From: Pseudomonadaceae bacterium UBA836
GTDB taxonomy: Bacteria > Pseudomonadota > Gammaproteobacteria > Pseudomonadales > Pseudomonadaceae
Direction of reading: 5' to 3'
Assembly: GCA_002296055.1 (NCBI GenBank)
Contig: DBHE01000171.1
Coordinates: forward strand, 1-9,455
Length of the DNA: 9,455 bases
Below are positions 7,528-9,455 of the stretch, piece after piece (positions within the stretch are counted from its first letter, which is position 1; each line of letters opens with the position of its first letter). The position numbers and the translations under genes are program-made. The notes beneath the pieces are model-generated. The model was not told the DNA's origin and made no database searches. It saw only the letters and a program-made list of their open reading frames with translations.

Positions 7528-7558
7528 CAGTTGTAAAAATGACGTCATAATGACATCA
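7511..7558. repeat. Cluster of TGAC/GTCA half-sites before the cyclase gene
   Basis: Within 48 bases there is an inverted repeat, TGTCAC-N7-GTGACA (7511-7529), overlapping the regulator stop codon. It is followed by two direct copies of AATGACRTCA at 7538-7547 and 7549-7558, with an 11-base period, about one helical turn. The first copy contains the perfect palindrome TGACGTCA (7540-7547). The inverted repeat has no U-run, so it is unlikely to be a terminator. The layout looks like an operator array for the diguanylate cyclase gene, but the binding protein is unknown. Confidence 0.5.
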
Positions 7559-7603
7559 CTGGATGAGATTGCGTGCCGGGTGGTCTGCCGAGCACATAAC
7601 AAT

Positions 7604-7611
7604 AAGAAGGG
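7604..7611 (+). promoter_or_regulatory. Ribosome-binding site deciding the cyclase start
   Basis: AAGAAGGG lies eight bases before GTG 7620. The longer in-frame alternative, ATG 7563, has no comparable site and lies just past the TGAC repeat cluster. This favours GTG 7620. Confidence 0.75.
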
Positions 7612-7619
7612 TCTCTCGG

Positions 7620-8801
7620 GTGGAAAAGATCGGTCCTCAATATCGTATCAATCCCTGGCGCGGTGAATTTGATGACGCCGCGACAGAGCGCGCTTTTCGT
7701 CAGTATAGCGAGGCGCAGATGGCTCGGGCGCTGCGACGGGCGGTGCTGGTTTGGGCCGTGCTGGTGGTGCTTTTTGGGGTCCTGGACTACCCCAAGCTGG
7801 GTTGGTCTGCGGAGTTTCAGCTGCTGTTCGGCTGGCGCCTGGCTACCGCAGCCTTGTTGGTTTTTTTCTATTGGCAAATTTTGCGCAAGCCTGCGCTGGC
7901 CCCGGCCGGCTACGCGGCCACGGCGGTTGAGATCTTCGGCTGCTTTCTGTTTTTCCTGCTGTACTTTATTCGCCACGATATGGTCACTTGGGTAATCGGC
8001 GTCATTGCCATCTCCCTGCTGGCGCTCTTCATGTATATCCCCAACAGGGTGTACCTGTCGTTGCTGACGGCGGGCTTTCTGATTGTAGGCATGATGTTCT
8101 GCGTGGCCATCAATGGCTTTGGCGTTGAAACGCTGATTGGGCTCGCCTTTATTCTGATGTTGCCGACCGTGGTGGGCTTCTTCACCGCCCTGCGTTGGCA
8201 GGTTGCACAGCGGCAGCACTATGCGCTGCTGATGCAAGTGATGACGGTAAACAGCGATCTGCAGAGTGAGGTGCGGCGACGGGAGGCATTGGAAGTTGAA
8301 CTCAAACGCCAGGCCACCACCGACCCGCTGACCGGACTGTTCAATCGACGTCAGTACGAAATGCTGTTCCAGCGCGAGCGGGAACGCTGTAACCGACTGC
8401 ACCAGCAGATGAGCCTGTGCATCATGGATCTGGACCATTTCAAGCGCATCAATGACGAGTACGGCCACGATGCGGGCGATGCGGTGCTGCGCCACGTTGC
8501 GCAGCAGCTCAGTTGCTCGCTGCGTCACTCCGATGTGGTGGGGCGTTTTGGTGGTGAGGAGTTTGTATTGGTGTTGCCCGACACCGGCCTTGAGCAAGCT
8601 GTCGCGGTGCTCAACCGGTTGCGTGAGGACCTGGTAGCCACGCCGGTGCCGGTTAACGGCACCTTGCTGCCGGTCAGCGCGACCTTCGGCATTACCGAGG
8701 TGCGTGAGGACGATACCGAGCTGGAAGCGATTCTAAAGCGCGCTGACCGCGCCCTGTATGAGGGCAAGGGCGCTGGTCGCAATCGGGTAATGACGGCCTG
8801 A
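7620..8801 (+). CDS. Membrane diguanylate cyclase (GGEEF)
   Basis: A 393-residue inner-membrane enzyme predicted to make cyclic di-GMP from two GTP. About six hydrophobic helices lie near residues 41-56, 68-87, 99-117, 122-140, 144-164 and 169-190, forming a membrane sensor with no recognised named domain. A charged helical linker (about 193-230) leads into the GGDEF domain: TTDPLTGLFNRRQY, then MDLDHFKRINDEYGHDAGD with metal ligand D270, and the active-site GGEEF at 311-315. The inhibitory I-site RHSD (302-305) lies five residues before it, so product feedback is expected. All catalytic residues are intact. GTG 7620 is taken as start because of the AAGAAGGG site; ATG 7563 would add 19 unsupported residues. 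It lies 92 bases after the response regulator, with no terminator between, so it may be partly co-transcribed with it or driven from the TGAC-rich gap. The sensed signal is unknown. Confidence 0.93.
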   Translation: MEKIGPQYRINPWRGEFDDAATERAFRQYSEAQMARALRRAVLVWAVLVVLFGVLDYPKLGWSAEFQLLFGWRLATAALLVFFYWQILRKPALAPAGYAATAVEIFGCFLFFLLYFIRHDMVTWVIGVIAISLLALFMYIPNRVYLSLLTAGFLIVGMMFCVAINGFGVETLIGLAFILMLPTVVGFFTALRWQVAQRQHYALLMQVMTVNSDLQSEVRRREALEVELKRQATTDPLTGLFNRRQYEMLFQRERERCNRLHQQMSLCIMDLDHFKRINDEYGHDAGDAVLRHVAQQLSCSLRHSDVVGRFGGEEFVLVLPDTGLEQAVAVLNRLREDLVATPVPVNGTLLPVSATFGITEVREDDTELEAILKRADRALYEGKGAGRNRVMTA

Positions 8802-8849
8802 TCGGTTACACTGGCGGCTTTCTCGTCTGCCTGCCGGTTCGGGTTGTCC

Positions 8850-9455
8850 GTGCGCAAAATCATTCACGTCGACTGCGATTGCTTCTACGCCGCCATTGAA
8901 ATGCGCGACGATCCGCGCCTGCGCGGCCGTCCGCTGGCTGTGGGTGGCGATCCGGGCAAGCGCGGCGTGATCGCCACCTGCAACTATGAGGCACGGGCCT
9001 ACGGTGTGCGTTCGGCCATGGCCTCGGCCTACGCCAAAAAGCTCTGCCCGGAGCTGCTGATCGTGCCGGGTCGTATGTCGGTCTACCGCGAGGTCTCCAA
9101 GGCCATTCAGGCTATCTTTGCCGATTACACGCCGCTGATTCAGCCGCTGTCATTGGACGAGGCTTATCTGGATGTAACCGACTCTCAAGCCTGCCGGGGC
9201 AGTGCCACGCTGATCGCCAAGGAGATTCGCCAGCGCGTGCGCGATACCCAGGGTATTACCGTGTCGGCGGGCGTGGCGCCCAATAAGTTTTTGGCCAAAA
9301 TCGCCAGTGACTGGAACAAGCCCGATGGCCTAAAGGTGGTGCTGCCGGACCAGGTTGAGGACTTTCTGCGTGAGCTGCCGGTGTCGCGGCTGCACGGCGT
9401 CGGGCGCAAGACGGCCGAGCGTCTGCAGCGTCTGGGCGTGGATGTGTGCAGTGAG
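8850..9455 (+). CDS. dinB: DNA polymerase IV, N-terminal part
   Basis: The first 202 codons of a Y-family translesion DNA polymerase, normally about 350 residues; the rest lies beyond the window. The start GTG reads [20 protein letters not shown], matching the usual DinB N-terminus, so the non-ATG start is credible although the ribosome site is poor. Catalytic acidic residues are D8 and the SLDEAY pair D103/E104, and the steric-gate position holds Tyr13. Other hallmarks are [14 protein letters not shown] (about 44-57), [24 protein letters not shown], and the helix-hairpin-helix [17 protein letters not shown] near the visible end. The gene begins 48 bases after the cyclase stop, in the same direction. 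No LexA-type CTGT-N8-ACAG box was seen just upstream, so SOS control is not evident here. Its role is DNA damage tolerance, apparently unrelated to the neighbouring uptake genes. Confidence 0.95.
   Translation, partial: MRKIIHVDCDCFYAAIEMRDDPRLRGRPLAVGGDPGKRGVIATCNYEARAYGVRSAMASAYAKKLCPELLIVPGRMSVYREVSKAIQAIFADYTPLIQPLSLDEAYLDVTDSQACRGSATLIAKEIRQRVRDTQGITVSAGVAPNKFLAKIASDWNKPDGLKVVLPDQVEDFLRELPVSRLHGVGRKTAERLQRLGVDVCSE

Noticed and set aside
7511..7529. TGTCAC/GTGACA hairpin as a terminator after the response regulator
   Set aside because: Only six base pairs, it overlaps the stop codon and is followed by an A-rich rather than T-rich run.
7563..7619. 19-residue N-terminal extension of the cyclase from ATG 7563
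   Set aside because: No ribosome site precedes that ATG, while AAGAAGGG is well placed for GTG 7620.
7545..8597. 350-codon open frame antisense to the diguanylate cyclase
   Set aside because: It is Gln/His-rich low-information sequence mirroring the membrane helices and GGDEF domain of the real gene; no start signal or family match is apparent.
8756..8771. CTGTATGAGGGCAAGG as a possible LexA box for dinB
   Set aside because: The second half should be ACAG but is AAGG, and these bases encode the conserved C-terminal LYEGKGAGRN of the GGDEF domain.

Overview
The window looks like chromosome from a Pseudomonas-type gammaproteobacterium. It is GC-rich and carries an OprD-family porin, which is typical of pseudomonads. 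The start of DNA polymerase IV reads like the pseudomonad protein (Asp-Cys-Asp-Cys-Phe-Tyr at its N-terminus). No insertion sequence, CRISPR array, rRNA or tRNA was seen, and nothing suggests recent transfer. Species cannot be fixed from this stretch.

Left block (1-5253, all minus strand): read in the direction of transcription it is an acyl-CoA synthetase (5253-3634), a multi-pass permease of the NCS2/SLC23 type (3477-2101), an OprD-family outer-membrane porin (2074-836), a strong bidirectional hairpin terminator (799-827), and a metallo-beta-lactamase-fold hydrolase (from 767) that runs off the left edge. Porin, permease and CoA ligase together suggest uptake of a small organic acid through both membranes and its activation as a CoA thioester. 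The substrate cannot be named from sequence.

Centre (5254-7527): an AT-rich divergent promoter region separates the ligase operon from a plus-strand two-component pair. The pair is a soluble PAS-domain histidine kinase (5426-6862) and a FixJ/NarL-type response regulator (6871-7527). The divergent layout suggests that it senses the substrate or a related cytoplasmic signal and controls the catabolic operon. A tandem 7-bp repeat and an imperfect dyad between the two start codons are candidate regulator sites.

Right block (7528-9455, plus strand): a short gap packed with TGAC/GTCA half-sites leads to a six-helix membrane diguanylate cyclase with intact GGEEF and RxxD motifs (7620-8801). The first 202 codons of dinB (DNA polymerase IV) follow from 8850 and are cut by the window edge. 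dinB looks unrelated to the rest.

Every gene belongs to a recognisable family. What may be new is the combination and its regulation: a porin/NCS2 permease/CoA-ligase module with a divergent soluble sensor kinase, and a diguanylate cyclase behind a possible operator array. No wholly unfamiliar protein was found.
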